Shown: positions 17,708 through 26,799 of the stretch, in pieces | How positions within the stretch are numbered: the first letter of the stretch is position 1 | How the letters are laid out: every line of letters starts with the position of its first letter | NCBI GenBank assembly: GCA_016839055.1 | Contig: JAEKNX010000003.1 | Span: 1 to 64,000, forward strand | DNA from: Spirochaetales bacterium | Lineage (GTDB): Bacteria > Spirochaetota > Spirochaetia > UBA9216 | Direction: 5' to 3' | Length of the DNA: 64,000 nt | Notes under the pieces: generated by a model | What the model was told of the DNA's origin: nothing | Seen by the model: the letters and a program-made list of their open reading frames with translations, nothing else | The model's database searches: none | Position numbers and translations under genes: made by a program

Positions 17708-19465
17708 ATGATTAATAAGAAATGTTTATACTTTCCAGTGAAAAAACTCTGGATATTGCTGATAATGATATCGGCTCTGATACTTTTTTCCGCATGTGAG
17801 AGCGAGATAGCCGCGCCGGGAATAATATACCTGGAATCCATACTTCCGGAATCTGCCGCTGTCGGCAATTCGGTAACATTGACCGGCACCGGGTTCGGGA
17901 TCGAACAGATGGAGAACCGTGTTCTTTTTGGAGATACCGCAGCCGCTTCTTATTTGCTTTGGAGCGACAGCGTAATCGTTGTCACGGTTCCGGATCTTGC
18001 TGATACGGTAAATATTACTGTTGAAATAGGTGGCATCGCAAGCAACGCAATGACCTTCAGTCTTTCGAATGTAGAGGAGCCTGCCGTCTACAGCCTCCTG
18101 AGCGTATATCCGTCTTCCGGGCTTGCAGGTGATACCGTAACATTGTCTGGGGAGGGCTTCGGTGATTCTATTGGTATAAGCAAGGTATATTTCGGCAAAA
18201 CGCCTGCCAAAGAATATAAGCTCTGGAGCAATAACACGATAGTCGCAGTTATTCCGGATGATGCCCAAAACGGCAAACTCCATGTTTATGTAAATGCTAC
18301 TGACAGTAACCAGCTGGATTTCGGCGTACTGCCTGATATCGGCTCAATCCTGCCTGATGAGGCAGAATACGGAGACGTCATTTCCATCATCGGCACAGGG
18401 TTTGGAGACATTCAGAAAACAGTTTTCATAGGCGATACAGCTGTTAAAGACTACTATTCCTGGACAAATAAGGTAATCGTCTGCCGGATACCGGAGCAGG
18501 CATCAGTCGGCTCGAACCCTGTTTATGTTCAGCTGGAAGATGCAGTAAGCGCTCCTGTGATTCTAAACGTGTTGTGGGATAGGATCACAACTTCGGACGG
18601 ACTAAACAACAACAACGTATACGGTGTTTTTGTAGATGAAGATGATCTCTGGGTAAGCACATGGGGCGGCGGAATCAATCGAAGCAGCGACAATGGACAA
18701 ACATGGCTGGCATACAACACAGCAAACGGATTACCTTCAAACTATATTCGGCAGGTCGAATTAAAAAATGACGATATCTGGGCCGGTACTAATGTCGGTT
18801 TATCCAAGAGCACCGATGACGGAAGTTCGTGGACTACATACACCACTACCAATGGACTAGGCAACAATTATATCCTATCAATAACTGTAGATCAGACATC
18901 CGGCCGGGTGTGGGCAGGCACAAATAACGGAGGGATCAGCAAGACCGAAGACGACGGAACAACCTGGACAACATATACTACAGCTGAAGGACTCCCGGGT
19001 AACTACATATATGAAATTTATATAGAAAACGACTCAACAGTTTGGGCAGCTACAAACGGTGGAGTCTCCTTTTCCGAAGATGCCGGCAGCACCTGGACTA
19101 ATTTCACCACTGCACAGGGCTTGAGCGGCAACTCCTGTCAAACTGTATACGCAGACGGAAATACAATCTGGGTCGGAACCACAGACAGGCTGAACAAGAG
19201 TACCAACGGCGGACTAACCTGGACCCGGTATTCCACGCTCGATGGTCTGGGCGGAAACTATTGCCTGAACCTCGAAGTCGTGGATGACAGTCTATGGGTC
19301 GCTACTAACGGATATGGACTCAGCCTAACAAAGGATGGCGGCAGCACCTGGGAAAACTTCATTACTACCGACGGACTCACGTCGAATACGGTAAGGGATA
19401 TATCAGTCTATTCACAGGAAATTGTTGTTGCTACAAGTTCAGGAGTATCCAGGGCTAGAAGATAG
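17708..19465 (+). CDS. lipoprotein with three IPT/TIG domains and a BNR-repeat propeller
   Basis: An exported lipoprotein: basic start, hydrophobic stretch LWILLIMISALILFSAC with the lipobox cysteine near residue 29. Three IPT/TIG (Ig-like) domains follow (about 40-120, 130-205 and 210-290), each with a phrase of the type VTLTGTGFG and a V.FG.TAA..Y..WS motif. The C-terminal half (about 295-585) contains six Asp-box/BNR motifs (SSDNGQTW, STDDGSSW, TEDDGTTW, SEDAGSTW, STNGGLTW, TKDGGSTW) in ~45-residue repeats typical of a beta-propeller. It probably binds an extracellular ligand or polysaccharide. The ligand is unknown. It stands alone between mnmA and opp. Confidence 0.85.
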   Translation: MINKKCLYFPVKKLWILLIMISALILFSACESEIAAPGIIYLESILPESAAVGNSVTLTGTGFGIEQMENRVLFGDTAAASYLLWSDSVIVVTVPDLADTVNITVEIGGIASNAMTFSLSNVEEPAVYSLLSVYPSSGLAGDTVTLSGEGFGDSIGISKVYFGKTPAKEYKLWSNNTIVAVIPDDAQNGKLHVYVNATDSNQLDFGVLPDIGSILPDEAEYGDVISIIGTGFGDIQKTVFIGDTAVKDYYSWTNKVIVCRIPEQASVGSNPVYVQLEDAVSAPVILNVLWDRITTSDGLNNNNVYGVFVDEDDLWVSTWGGGINRSSDNGQTWLAYNTANGLPSNYIRQVELKNDDIWAGTNVGLSKSTDDGSSWTTYTTTNGLGNNYILSITVDQTSGRVWAGTNNGGISKTEDDGTTWTTYTTAEGLPGNYIYEIYIENDSTVWAATNGGVSFSEDAGSTWTNFTTAQGLSGNSCQTVYADGNTIWVGTTDRLNKSTNGGLTWTRYSTLDGLGGNYCLNLEVVDDSLWVATNGYGLSLTKDGGSTWENFITTDGLTSNTVRDISVYSQEIVVATSSGVSRARR

Positions 19466-19500
19466 GCCATTTGCAGCCGTAAAACTTAAAAAAATAATCT

Positions 19501-19521
19501 TTTAAAAAAAAGGGGGGGGGA
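19501..19521. repeat. homopolymeric A-run followed by G-run
   Basis: A run of about eight A is followed directly by a run of about nine G, between the lipoprotein stop and the opp promoter. Such tracts slip during replication; here it is in non-coding DNA about 70 bases upstream of the -35 box. Confidence 0.7.
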
Positions 19522-19589
19522 GCGGTTTAGGCGGCTGTCAATATTTATATCTCATCTAAAATGTTTCTACCGGAAAATACAATAATTTA

Positions 19590-19618
19590 TTTACACCATC
19601 ATGTCGCTATGCTATGGT
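19590..19618 (+). promoter_or_regulatory. promoter of the opp operon
   Basis: TTTACA (19590-19595) and TATGGT (19613-19618) are 17 bases apart, with oppB starting about 58 bases downstream behind the ribosome site AGGAGA. Confidence 0.5.
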
Positions 19619-19676
19619 AAGGGCTACAAACTACTTATACCATTAAATAGAATAACTATCGCAGGAGACCCTCTTC

Positions 19677-20603
19677 ATGTTTAAATATATCCTGAAACGG
19701 TTTGTGTCTATGATAATTACAATGTTTGTAATCATAACCATAACCTTCCTTCTTATGCATTCGGTTCCGGGCGGCCCTTTCGCAGCCGAGAAAGCGCTTC
19801 CTCCGGAAGTTGAACAAGCCTTACTCGAAAAATATCATCTGGATGATCCTCTGTGGAAACAGTACGTCGACTATGTCGGCGGAATCCTCCGCTTTGATCT
19901 GGGCCCGTCTTTCAAGTACAGGGGCTTGACTGTAAATGAGCTTATAGTCAGCGGCTTTCCCGTATCAGGAAGGGTCGGTGGCCTTTCAATTCTGGTAATC
20001 TTGCTGATAGGAATTCCGCTCGGTATCATCGCGGCCCTCAAGCAGAACAGATGGGAAGATGCCGTAGTACGTTTCCTGGCGACTCTCGGAATAACCATTC
20101 CGTCCTTCGTACTGGCAACCCTCCTGTTATATGTGTTTTCATTAAAGCTGGATCTTCTGCCGAGTTTCGGCATAGAGAGCTGGAAGGGCTATATTCTTCC
20201 GGTTGTAGCCCTCTCGGGTTATTCCATATCCTTCGTAGCACGGCTGACACGTTCGAGCCTTCTGGAAGTATTCAGGCAGGATTACATGATAATGGCCAGG
20301 GCAAAGGGCCTCAGTGAATTCAAGATTCTCTTCAAACACGGTCTCAAAAACGCTCTAATTCCAATAGTAACGGTTATGGGTCCTCTCATCGCGGGGCTAC
20401 TGACCGGATCATTTGTAATTGAGAAGATATTCGCCCTGCCGGGGATGGGCGGACATTTTGTTAATGGAATAAGCAATAGAGACTACACGGTCATCATGGG
20501 AATTACCGTCTTTTATGCAGGCTTCCTGCTGATAATGGTATTCATTGTTGACCTGATCTACGGGTTTCTAGATCCGAGAATAAAACTGGACAACCGGAGC
20601 TGA
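19677..20603 (+). CDS. oppB: oligopeptide ABC transporter permease OppB
   Basis: An inner-membrane permease of the dipeptide/oligopeptide ABC family (308 residues, about six membrane helices). The first helix MFKYILKRFVSMIITMFVII and the periplasmic loop YHLDDPLWKQYVDYVGGILR..DLG are typical of DppB/OppB. The EAA loop (MARAKGLSEFKILFKHGLKN) contacts the ATPases. It is first in an operon in the order B-C-D-F-A with short gaps. It should pair with OppC to form the peptide channel. Substrate specificity cannot be read from the sequence. Confidence 0.93.
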   Translation: MFKYILKRFVSMIITMFVIITITFLLMHSVPGGPFAAEKALPPEVEQALLEKYHLDDPLWKQYVDYVGGILRFDLGPSFKYRGLTVNELIVSGFPVSGRVGGLSILVILLIGIPLGIIAALKQNRWEDAVVRFLATLGITIPSFVLATLLLYVFSLKLDLLPSFGIESWKGYILPVVALSGYSISFVARLTRSSLLEVFRQDYMIMARAKGLSEFKILFKHGLKNALIPIVTVMGPLIAGLLTGSFVIEKIFALPGMGGHFVNGISNRDYTVIMGITVFYAGFLLIMVFIVDLIYGFLDPRIKLDNRS

Positions 20604-20606
20604 AAC

Positions 20607-21785
20607 ATGACTGATACAATAAACAACAACACCTTCTCTTCCGACGACTGGGACAATGGCCCCAAAGAAGAATTTTTGAAAAGTGAAAACCTTGCACCAT
20701 CAATGACATACTGGCAGGATGTCGGCAGGCGTCTTCGCGGGAATATCCCCGCAATGGTCAGTGCCGCAGTTATCATCCTGCTGATTCTTGCTGCCGTCTT
20801 AGGTCCAAGCTTCTCAAGCCACAGCTATGAGGATCAGGAGCTTTCTTTCGCCAACATTCCGCCAATAATAAATCTCTACCAGATTACACCCGGACGGTAC
20901 GTCTACATGCATCGAAATCTGCGCCTCATTGAAACTACCTCCGGCGGAGATTTAATAGAAACTGTAGGCATGGAAAAAGAGGATCTGTTTAAGAAAAAAA
21001 TGTTCTACGATATTGACGGAACACGGATAATTCTTGATTACAGCCAGCGGCCGTTCAAACTAACAGATGTAGACGGAAAACCGCTTGAGACATGGAAAAA
21101 AACCGGTCCCGGCGGCTACCTTCTCGGAACCGACGCACTCGGGCGGGATCTCTTTGTGCGGACCCTCTATGGAGCAAGAATATCACTGCTTGTTGCTCTG
21201 ATTGCAACCCTTGCAAACTTTCTAATCGGCGTAATCTACGGCGGAATAGCCGGCCTCGCGGGCGGCAGAACGGATAACATCATGATGCGTATTGTTGATA
21301 TCATCAGCACGATTCCGCTGACCCTCTATGTCATCCTTATCATGGTCGTCCTGGATTCAGGCTTCCTGAGCATCATCATCGCACTTGGCTCTGTATACTG
21401 GGTCAATATGGCCAGAATCGTCCGGGGCCAGATTCTTGCTCTGAAAGAACAGGAATTCGTTCTCGCGGCACGCACTATCGGAACAAGCACGATGAGGGTT
21501 CTGTTTCAACACCTGCTTCCGAATTCGATGGGCGTTATAATAGTAACCGCGACGATGCTTATTCCAAGCGCAATATTCATCGAATCATTTTTGAGCTTCA
21601 TAGGCCTGGGCGTTTCGGCACCGATGGCCTCATGGGGAACCCTCTGCAGCGAATCACTTGATTCAATTAGGACCTTCCCCTATCAGCTCTTTACTCCGGC
21701 ACTGGCAATCTGCATTACGATGTTTGCCTTCAACTTTCTCGGAGACGGACTCCGGGACGCTCTTGACCCCAAATTGAGGAAATAG
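20607..21785 (+). CDS. oppC: oligopeptide ABC transporter permease OppC (with extra-cytoplasmic insert)
   Basis: The second peptide permease, with the DppC/OppC pattern GTDALGRDLFVRTLYGARISL and an EAA loop (LAARTIGTSTMRVLFQHLLPN). At 392 residues it is about 90 longer than usual. The extra part lies between the first membrane helix and GTDALGRD (about residues 70-165: YQITPGRYVYMHRNLRLIE and following) and should be periplasmic. Similar insertions occur in some Firmicute and spirochaete OppC proteins. It starts three bases after the oppB stop. Confidence 0.92.
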   Translation: MTDTINNNTFSSDDWDNGPKEEFLKSENLAPSMTYWQDVGRRLRGNIPAMVSAAVIILLILAAVLGPSFSSHSYEDQELSFANIPPIINLYQITPGRYVYMHRNLRLIETTSGGDLIETVGMEKEDLFKKKMFYDIDGTRIILDYSQRPFKLTDVDGKPLETWKKTGPGGYLLGTDALGRDLFVRTLYGARISLLVALIATLANFLIGVIYGGIAGLAGGRTDNIMMRIVDIISTIPLTLYVILIMVVLDSGFLSIIIALGSVYWVNMARIVRGQILALKEQEFVLAARTIGTSTMRVLFQHLLPNSMGVIIVTATMLIPSAIFIESFLSFIGLGVSAPMASWGTLCSESLDSIRTFPYQLFTPALAICITMFAFNFLGDGLRDALDPKLRK

Positions 21786-21797
21786 GATAGAAACACC

Positions 21798-22802
21798 ATG
21801 GACAATACCTTACTGAGCATAAGAAACCTTCACACCTCTTTTTTTACCCATGTCGGCGAAGTGAAGGCAGTGCAGAACGTCAGCTATGATGTAAGACGCG
21901 GCGAGATTCTCGGCGTAGTCGGAGAATCCGGCAGCGGAAAAAGCGTGTCATACATGTCCTGCATGCGTCTTCTGCAGGAACCGGGACGGATTATGGGCGG
22001 CGACGTCCAGTTCAAGGGCGAAAGCCTTCTTTCAAAAACCAACAGGCAGATGAGAAACATTCGCGGGAACAGGATGTCTATGATCTTCCAAAACCCCATG
22101 ACAAGCCTGAATGCAGTACTTAAAATTGGCGATCAGATAACCGAACCCCTCAGGGAACATAAGAACATGTCGAGGGCCGAAGCCAAACGGGAAGCAATAT
22201 CACTTTTAGAGCGGGTACAGATACCCGATGCCGAAAAGAGACTCAGCGCCTACCCTCATGAGTTCTCTGGAGGAATGCGCCAGCGCGTTTTAATCGCGAT
22301 GGCTATAGCCTGCCGCCCTGACCTGATAATAGCCGATGAGCCGACAACAGCACTGGACGTAACAATTCAGTCCCAGATTCTCGAGTTGATGAAAGATCTC
22401 CAGCAGGACTTAGGGACTTCCATCGTTTTCATAACCCACGACCTCGGAGTGATTGCCGAAACATGCAGCCGGGTTGTGGTTATGTACGGCTCGATGGTTA
22501 TGGAAGAAGCCCCGGTAGACGACATCTTTCACCGCCCGGCACATCCATACACCGAAGGACTGCTACGCTCTATTCCAAAACCAGGCATGGAAGACAAGAG
22601 GCTTTCCCCTATCCCGGGGTCACCTCCGGTTCAACTCTCCCCGCCCCCAGGCTGCCCCTTCGCACCGCGCTGTAATTACGCGATGAATATTTGCAGACGC
22701 AGACTTCCGGAGTTCACCAAGATAGGAGAAAACCACCGCTCAGCCTGCTGGCTTTTAAGCGGACATGCTCCGTCAAATAACTTCAGAAGAGAGAACATCT
22801 GA
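21798..22802 (+). CDS. oppD: oligopeptide ABC transporter ATP-binding protein OppD
   Basis: An ATPase of the transporter (334 residues). It has Walker A GESGSGKS (about 41-48), signature FSGGMRQR, Walker [14 protein letters not shown] and the C-terminal peptide-transport extension with the cysteine cluster [18 protein letters not shown] (a likely [4Fe-4S] or zinc site in this family). It precedes oppF and its stop overlaps the oppF start. OppD and OppF act as a heterodimer on OppBC. Confidence 0.94.
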   Translation: MDNTLLSIRNLHTSFFTHVGEVKAVQNVSYDVRRGEILGVVGESGSGKSVSYMSCMRLLQEPGRIMGGDVQFKGESLLSKTNRQMRNIRGNRMSMIFQNPMTSLNAVLKIGDQITEPLREHKNMSRAEAKREAISLLERVQIPDAEKRLSAYPHEFSGGMRQRVLIAMAIACRPDLIIADEPTTALDVTIQSQILELMKDLQQDLGTSIVFITHDLGVIAETCSRVVVMYGSMVMEEAPVDDIFHRPAHPYTEGLLRSIPKPGMEDKRLSPIPGSPPVQLSPPPGCPFAPRCNYAMNICRRRLPEFTKIGENHRSACWLLSGHAPSNNFRRENI

Positions 22803-23755
22803 TGAGTAAAAACAATAAGGACTGCCTGTTAAAGGTAGACGGTCTTAAAAAATATTTCCCGATGAACAAAGGACTTGTAAAAGCCGTCGATGACGTCAGT
22901 TTTTCGATTAATAGAGGCGAGACCCTGGGTCTGGTCGGGGAATCAGGCTGCGGAAAATCCACAACAGCCCGGACAATCATCCGGCTCTACAATCCGGATT
23001 CAGGCTCAATAGAGCTCGACGGCTTTGAGCTAGCTTCATTGTCCCAGAAACGTCTGATGCCGCATAGAAAAAAGATGCAGATGATCTTCCAGGATCCCTA
23101 CTCAAGTCTGAACGGCAGAATGACGGTCAGGGACATCATAAATGAACCTATTTCTGTTCATACGAAACTAAATAAAAATGACACAAAAAATAAAATAAAC
23201 GACCTTCTCGAGAGGGTCGGACTCAATGCGGGCCATGCTAACCGATATCCTCATGAATTCTCCGGCGGTCAGCGTCAGCGAATTGGTATAGCTCGGGCGC
23301 TGGCCGCCAACCCTGATTTCATCATCTGTGATGAGCCGATCTCGGCCCTTGATGTTTCCATCCAGGCCCAGGTTGTCAACATGCTCGAAGAGCTGCAGGA
23401 AGAGTTCGGCCTCACCTACCTGTTCATTGCCCACGACCTGTCGATGGTCAGACATATCTCAAATCAGATGGGAGTCATGTACCTAGGACGCATCGTCGAA
23501 ATAGGCGAGAGCAGCGAGATTTACAGAGAACCTAAGCACCCCTACACTCAGGCGCTTCTCGGAGCAAACCCGGTTCCGGATCCTCGGATAGTGAGACAAA
23601 AACTGAAGATAATTGGTGATATACCGAGTCCGCTCAATATTCCATCTGGATGCAGATTCCGAACAAGATGCCCTCACGCCATGGATATCTGCTCGAAAGA
23701 GGAACCGCAGCTCACAGGCAGCGGCAGACAGGTTGCCTGCCATTTGCATACTTAA
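22802..23755 (+). CDS. oppF: oligopeptide ABC transporter ATP-binding protein OppF
   Basis: The second ATPase (317 residues). It has Walker A GESGCGKST, Q-loop FQDPYSSLNGRM, signature FSGGQRQRIGIARAL, Walker B FIICDEPISALDV, and the peptide-transporter C-terminal cysteine cluster GCRFRTRCPHAMDIC. The one-base overlap with oppD indicates coupled translation. It is followed after about 40 bases by the binding-protein gene oppA. Confidence 0.94.
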   Translation: MSKNNKDCLLKVDGLKKYFPMNKGLVKAVDDVSFSINRGETLGLVGESGCGKSTTARTIIRLYNPDSGSIELDGFELASLSQKRLMPHRKKMQMIFQDPYSSLNGRMTVRDIINEPISVHTKLNKNDTKNKINDLLERVGLNAGHANRYPHEFSGGQRQRIGIARALAANPDFIICDEPISALDVSIQAQVVNMLEELQEEFGLTYLFIAHDLSMVRHISNQMGVMYLGRIVEIGESSEIYREPKHPYTQALLGANPVPDPRIVRQKLKIIGDIPSPLNIPSGCRFRTRCPHAMDICSKEEPQLTGSGRQVACHLHT

Positions 23756-23797
23756 CAATGGGAGACTGTTGTTTTAAAAATAAAGGAGAAATTTAGA

Positions 23798-25420
23798 ATG
23801 AAGAAAATCTTATTAGTTTTACTCATTTCTGCCGTCACTCTTACCTCGGCTTTCGCCGGAGGCAAGCAGGAAGCAAACGAGAAAGCCACGAACGTTCCGC
23901 AGGAAATTGTTTACATCGTTAATGACGAGTCAAGCGATCTCGACCCGGGCACATCATCAGAGACTTTTGCCGATCCCGCAATCATCAATTGTTTTGAGGG
24001 CCTAGTTACAACCGACGCCAACGAAACACCGATTCCAGGTACAGCCGAAAGCTGGAGCATCAGCGACGACGGTCTGGTTTATACCTTTACCATCCGCGAG
24101 AACGCGAAATGGTCGGACGGAAAAGCACTGACAGCCGAAGACTTCGCCTACTCATGGAAGCGAGTCCTCGATCCTGCAACAGCAGCCAAAAACGCCGGCA
24201 TGCTTTACAGTTACATCAAAAACGGTTCCAAGATTTTCCAGGGAGAACTCCCAATGGATGAAGCCGGAATCAAAGTTATAGATGAGAGAACAATCGAGGT
24301 AACCCTCGAGGCTCCTACTCCCTACATGCTTCAGATGTTCGCCTTTCGCTGTTTCTACCCTGTCAGAAAAGATATTGTTGAAGCAGATCCCGAAGGCTGG
24401 CACCGCTCGGCTGAGACCTATATCAGCAACGGTCCCTTCAAAGCTAGCGAGATGAACTTCGGCGAATCAATTGTCCTTGTTAAAAATGAAAATTACTGGG
24501 ATGCTGAGAATGTTAAACTTGAGAAGATCACATTTCGCGTAATCAGCGAACTCTCAACAGCCCTCACAGCAATGGAATCTGGCGACGTAGACGGGATATC
24601 AGATGTTCCGGCAGCCGAGATTCCCAGACTCAAGGCCGAGAGTGACGCATTCTATATTCTTCCGGCACTCGGAACAACCTACTACCATTTCAACAACAAG
24701 GTTGCCCCTCTAAACGACAATAGGGTCAGAGAAGCACTCTCACTTGCCCTGAACAGACGCGAGCTTGTTGACACAATTACTCAGGGCGCCGGAATTCCTG
24801 CCTTCGCAGTTGTTCCTCCAGGACTGGCAATTGGTGGAAATGATTTCCGCGAAGTAGGAACAAACTACGGCGGAAGCGAAAAAGCAAATGTCGAGAAGGC
24901 GCAGAAACTACTTGCCGAAGCCGGTTATCCGAATGGTAAAGGTTTCCCTGAGCTCAGATTCAGCTACTACACCCACCCGACGGTAAAAAAACTCGTAGAA
25001 GCCATGCACCAGATGTGGAAGAAAAACCTTGGAATAGACCTCAAAATAGTAAATGCCGAATGGCAAGTTTACTACGCAGACGTTCTCGCTATGAACTACG
25101 ACATCTGCGCAATGGGTTGGGGCGGAGACTATGCTCACCCGATGACCTTCCTCGCAATTTTCACCTCAGACAGCGCAAACAACCTTTCAAACTGGTCGGA
25201 CCCGGCATACGACGCGGCTATCGCCTCGGCTCAGAGCGAGACTGATTCAGACAAGATCCTCGAGTACATGCACAAGGCTGAGGACCTTCTGATGAATGAA
25301 AACAGGATTCTCCCTGTCTACCACCGAAGCTACACCATGATGATGGGAAGCCAGGTCAAAGACTGGAGAAGAACAGTTCTCGGGTCCATCGTCCTGAAAG
25401 ACGCATACGTAACCGAATAA
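23798..25420 (+). CDS. oppA: oligopeptide ABC transporter substrate-binding protein OppA
   Basis: A family-5 extracellular solute-binding protein (540 residues). It has a signal peptide MKKILLVLLISAVTLTSAFA and then GGKQE, the spirochaete-style mature start; there is no lipobox cysteine. Typical motifs are IVYIVNDESSDLDPGTSSET, DGLVYTFTIRENAKWSDGKAL-type and VREALSLALNRRELVDTI. A ribosome site AAAGGAG precedes the ATG. It is the last gene of the opp operon, followed at once by a strong terminator. It delivers peptides to OppBCDF. Confidence 0.94.
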   Translation: MKKILLVLLISAVTLTSAFAGGKQEANEKATNVPQEIVYIVNDESSDLDPGTSSETFADPAIINCFEGLVTTDANETPIPGTAESWSISDDGLVYTFTIRENAKWSDGKALTAEDFAYSWKRVLDPATAAKNAGMLYSYIKNGSKIFQGELPMDEAGIKVIDERTIEVTLEAPTPYMLQMFAFRCFYPVRKDIVEADPEGWHRSAETYISNGPFKASEMNFGESIVLVKNENYWDAENVKLEKITFRVISELSTALTAMESGDVDGISDVPAAEIPRLKAESDAFYILPALGTTYYHFNNKVAPLNDNRVREALSLALNRRELVDTITQGAGIPAFAVVPPGLAIGGNDFREVGTNYGGSEKANVEKAQKLLAEAGYPNGKGFPELRFSYYTHPTVKKLVEAMHQMWKKNLGIDLKIVNAEWQVYYADVLAMNYDICAMGWGGDYAHPMTFLAIFTSDSANNLSNWSDPAYDAAIASAQSETDSDKILEYMHKAEDLLMNENRILPVYHRSYTMMMGSQVKDWRRTVLGSIVLKDAYVTE

Positions 25421-25440
25421 TATCAATCAAATAATATTGA

Positions 25441-25476
25441 CCGCCCCGAGGCCTGATAGCTGAGGGGCGGTTTTTT
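25441..25476 (+). terminator. terminator of the opp operon
   Basis: CCGCCCC (25441-25447) pairs with GGGGCGG (25464-25470), followed by six T. It lies 20 bases after oppA and just before the cyclophilin ribosome site, so some read-through could feed the next gene. Confidence 0.88.
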
Positions 25477-25488
25477 AGGAGAAATTAA

Positions 25489-26013
25489 ATGTCACAGAAA
25501 CCGCTTGCGACAATAATCATGAAAACCGGGGGAACCATAAAGGTTGAGCTCTTTCCTGAAGTTGCCCCGAATACTACCCATAACTTCATCTCCCTGGCAG
25601 GCAGGAAGTTCTATGACGGACTCACCTTCCACAGGGTCATCGAGGGCTTTATGATCCAGGGCGGCTGCCCCGATGATACGGGCCTCGGCGGACCAGGATA
25701 CGAGATAAAGGGCGAGTTCGCGTCAAACGGCTTTGAAAACAACCTGAAGCACGAACCGGGCATTATAAGCATGGCCCGCGACACCCCGCCGGACACGGCC
25801 GGCTCACAGTTTTTCATCATGCATGAGTACACCGCCCGCCTCGATGGAGAGTATTCCGGCTTCGGGAAGGTGACTGAAGGAATGGATGAGGTCGTGAGGA
25901 TAGCATCGGTGGCGAGAAACGAGCACGACCGCCCGCTGACTCCCGAGATTATTGATACAATAAGAGTCGAATGCTACGGCCAGGCCTACCCCGAACCCGA
26001 GGTAATCCGCTGA
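25489..26013 (+). CDS. peptidyl-prolyl cis-trans isomerase, cyclophilin type
   Basis: A small cytoplasmic cyclophilin (174 residues) that speeds proline isomerisation. Diagnostic stretches are FHRVIEGFMIQGGCPDDTG (catalytic arginine in FHRV), AGSQFFIM and the hydrophobic pocket around LDGEYSGFGKVTEGMD. There is no signal peptide. A TTTAGGAGA ribosome site overlaps the tail of the opp terminator, so transcription may rely on read-through from opp or an undetected promoter. Identity is secure; the client proteins are unknown. Confidence 0.93.
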   Translation: MSQKPLATIIMKTGGTIKVELFPEVAPNTTHNFISLAGRKFYDGLTFHRVIEGFMIQGGCPDDTGLGGPGYEIKGEFASNGFENNLKHEPGIISMARDTPPDTAGSQFFIMHEYTARLDGEYSGFGKVTEGMDEVVRIASVARNEHDRPLTPEIIDTIRVECYGQAYPEPEVIR

Positions 26014-26023
26014 TAAACCTGAA

Positions 26024-26054
26024 AAAAGAAAGGCAGCCCGTCTCCAGGCTGCCT
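26024..26054. terminator. bidirectional terminator between cyclophilin and small lipoprotein
   Basis: AGGCAGCC (26031-26038) and GGCTGCCT (26047-26054) form a perfect stem. The minus-strand reading ends in TTTCTTTTTT and should stop the convergent lipoprotein transcript; the plus-strand side has only a delayed T-run (about 26068). Confidence 0.78.
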
Positions 26055-26077
26055 GAATTTACAAATATTTTTTTTAC

Positions 26078-26701
26078 TTAAATGCTTGCTGTTATCTGGA
26101 TAGTTTCCTCGGTAAAGGTATAGCCGTTGCAGATACCTGTGAGTTTATAATCAACACTACCGGTGGTTCCGTCTCCGAATAGGCTCAATGTGTTGATAAT
26201 ACTTATTTCAAGAGGAGTATCAATACTTCCGCCTTTAACTGCTAGCGTATCTGTCGTGCCGGTATACAACAAAAATGAGTAATCCATAGACGTAAAGGTG
26301 AATTCCAGTTTGTACTCCATATACATCGTACCGTTCAGATCGTAAGTCGTTACGGTACCAGCGTCATCGGTAACCTTTACTGTAAATTCAGTAAATTTGA
26401 CATTGAAATAGGCTTGAGCATCAGTAAGACCATCATCAGATGCATAATCAGAGCTGGTACTCACCGTAAATAATGCGGTTCCCCCGTCACTCTGGGTTTT
26501 TGTAAAACTGGCCGACAGGGCTTTTGCTAAATCATCACCTGTCACATTTCTGCTTTGCGAAGATACAGAGCCTTGCGTTGCAGCAGACAGTACTCCGACA
26601 ACCTGTTTAGCTTCAGCCTCGGTCAATTTCTGTATTCCGTCGCATGAATTAAGACCCACAACAAGCGCTGCCGTCATCAATAGTAGTACAATTTTCTTCA
26701 T
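26078..26701 (-). CDS. hypothetical lipoprotein (207 aa)
   Basis: Starts at ATG 26699-26701, preceded by GGAGGATTTG. The signal peptide MKKIVLLLMTAALVVGLNSC ends in a lipobox (LNSC). The mature part is Thr/Ser-rich with beta-strand-like stretches (FTVKVTDDAGTVTTYDLNGT, YKLEFTFTSMDYSFLLYTG) and no recognised domain. It is a single gene convergent with the cyclophilin. It is probably attached to the outer or cytoplasmic membrane. The function is unknown. Confidence 0.75.
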   Translation of the reverse strand: MKKIVLLLMTAALVVGLNSCDGIQKLTEAEAKQVVGVLSAATQGSVSSQSRNVTGDDLAKALSASFTKTQSDGGTALFTVSTSSDYASDDGLTDAQAYFNVKFTEFTVKVTDDAGTVTTYDLNGTMYMEYKLEFTFTSMDYSFLLYTGTTDTLAVKGGSIDTPLEISIINTLSLFGDGTTGSVDYKLTGICNGYTFTEETIQITASI

Positions 26702-26799
26702 CAAATCCTCCAAATTATATTAGTCATAGTAACAATATAGCACTATATTCAGTGAAAAACATTAAAATAATGAATGAACGCTCATTTTCTTAACCCTCT

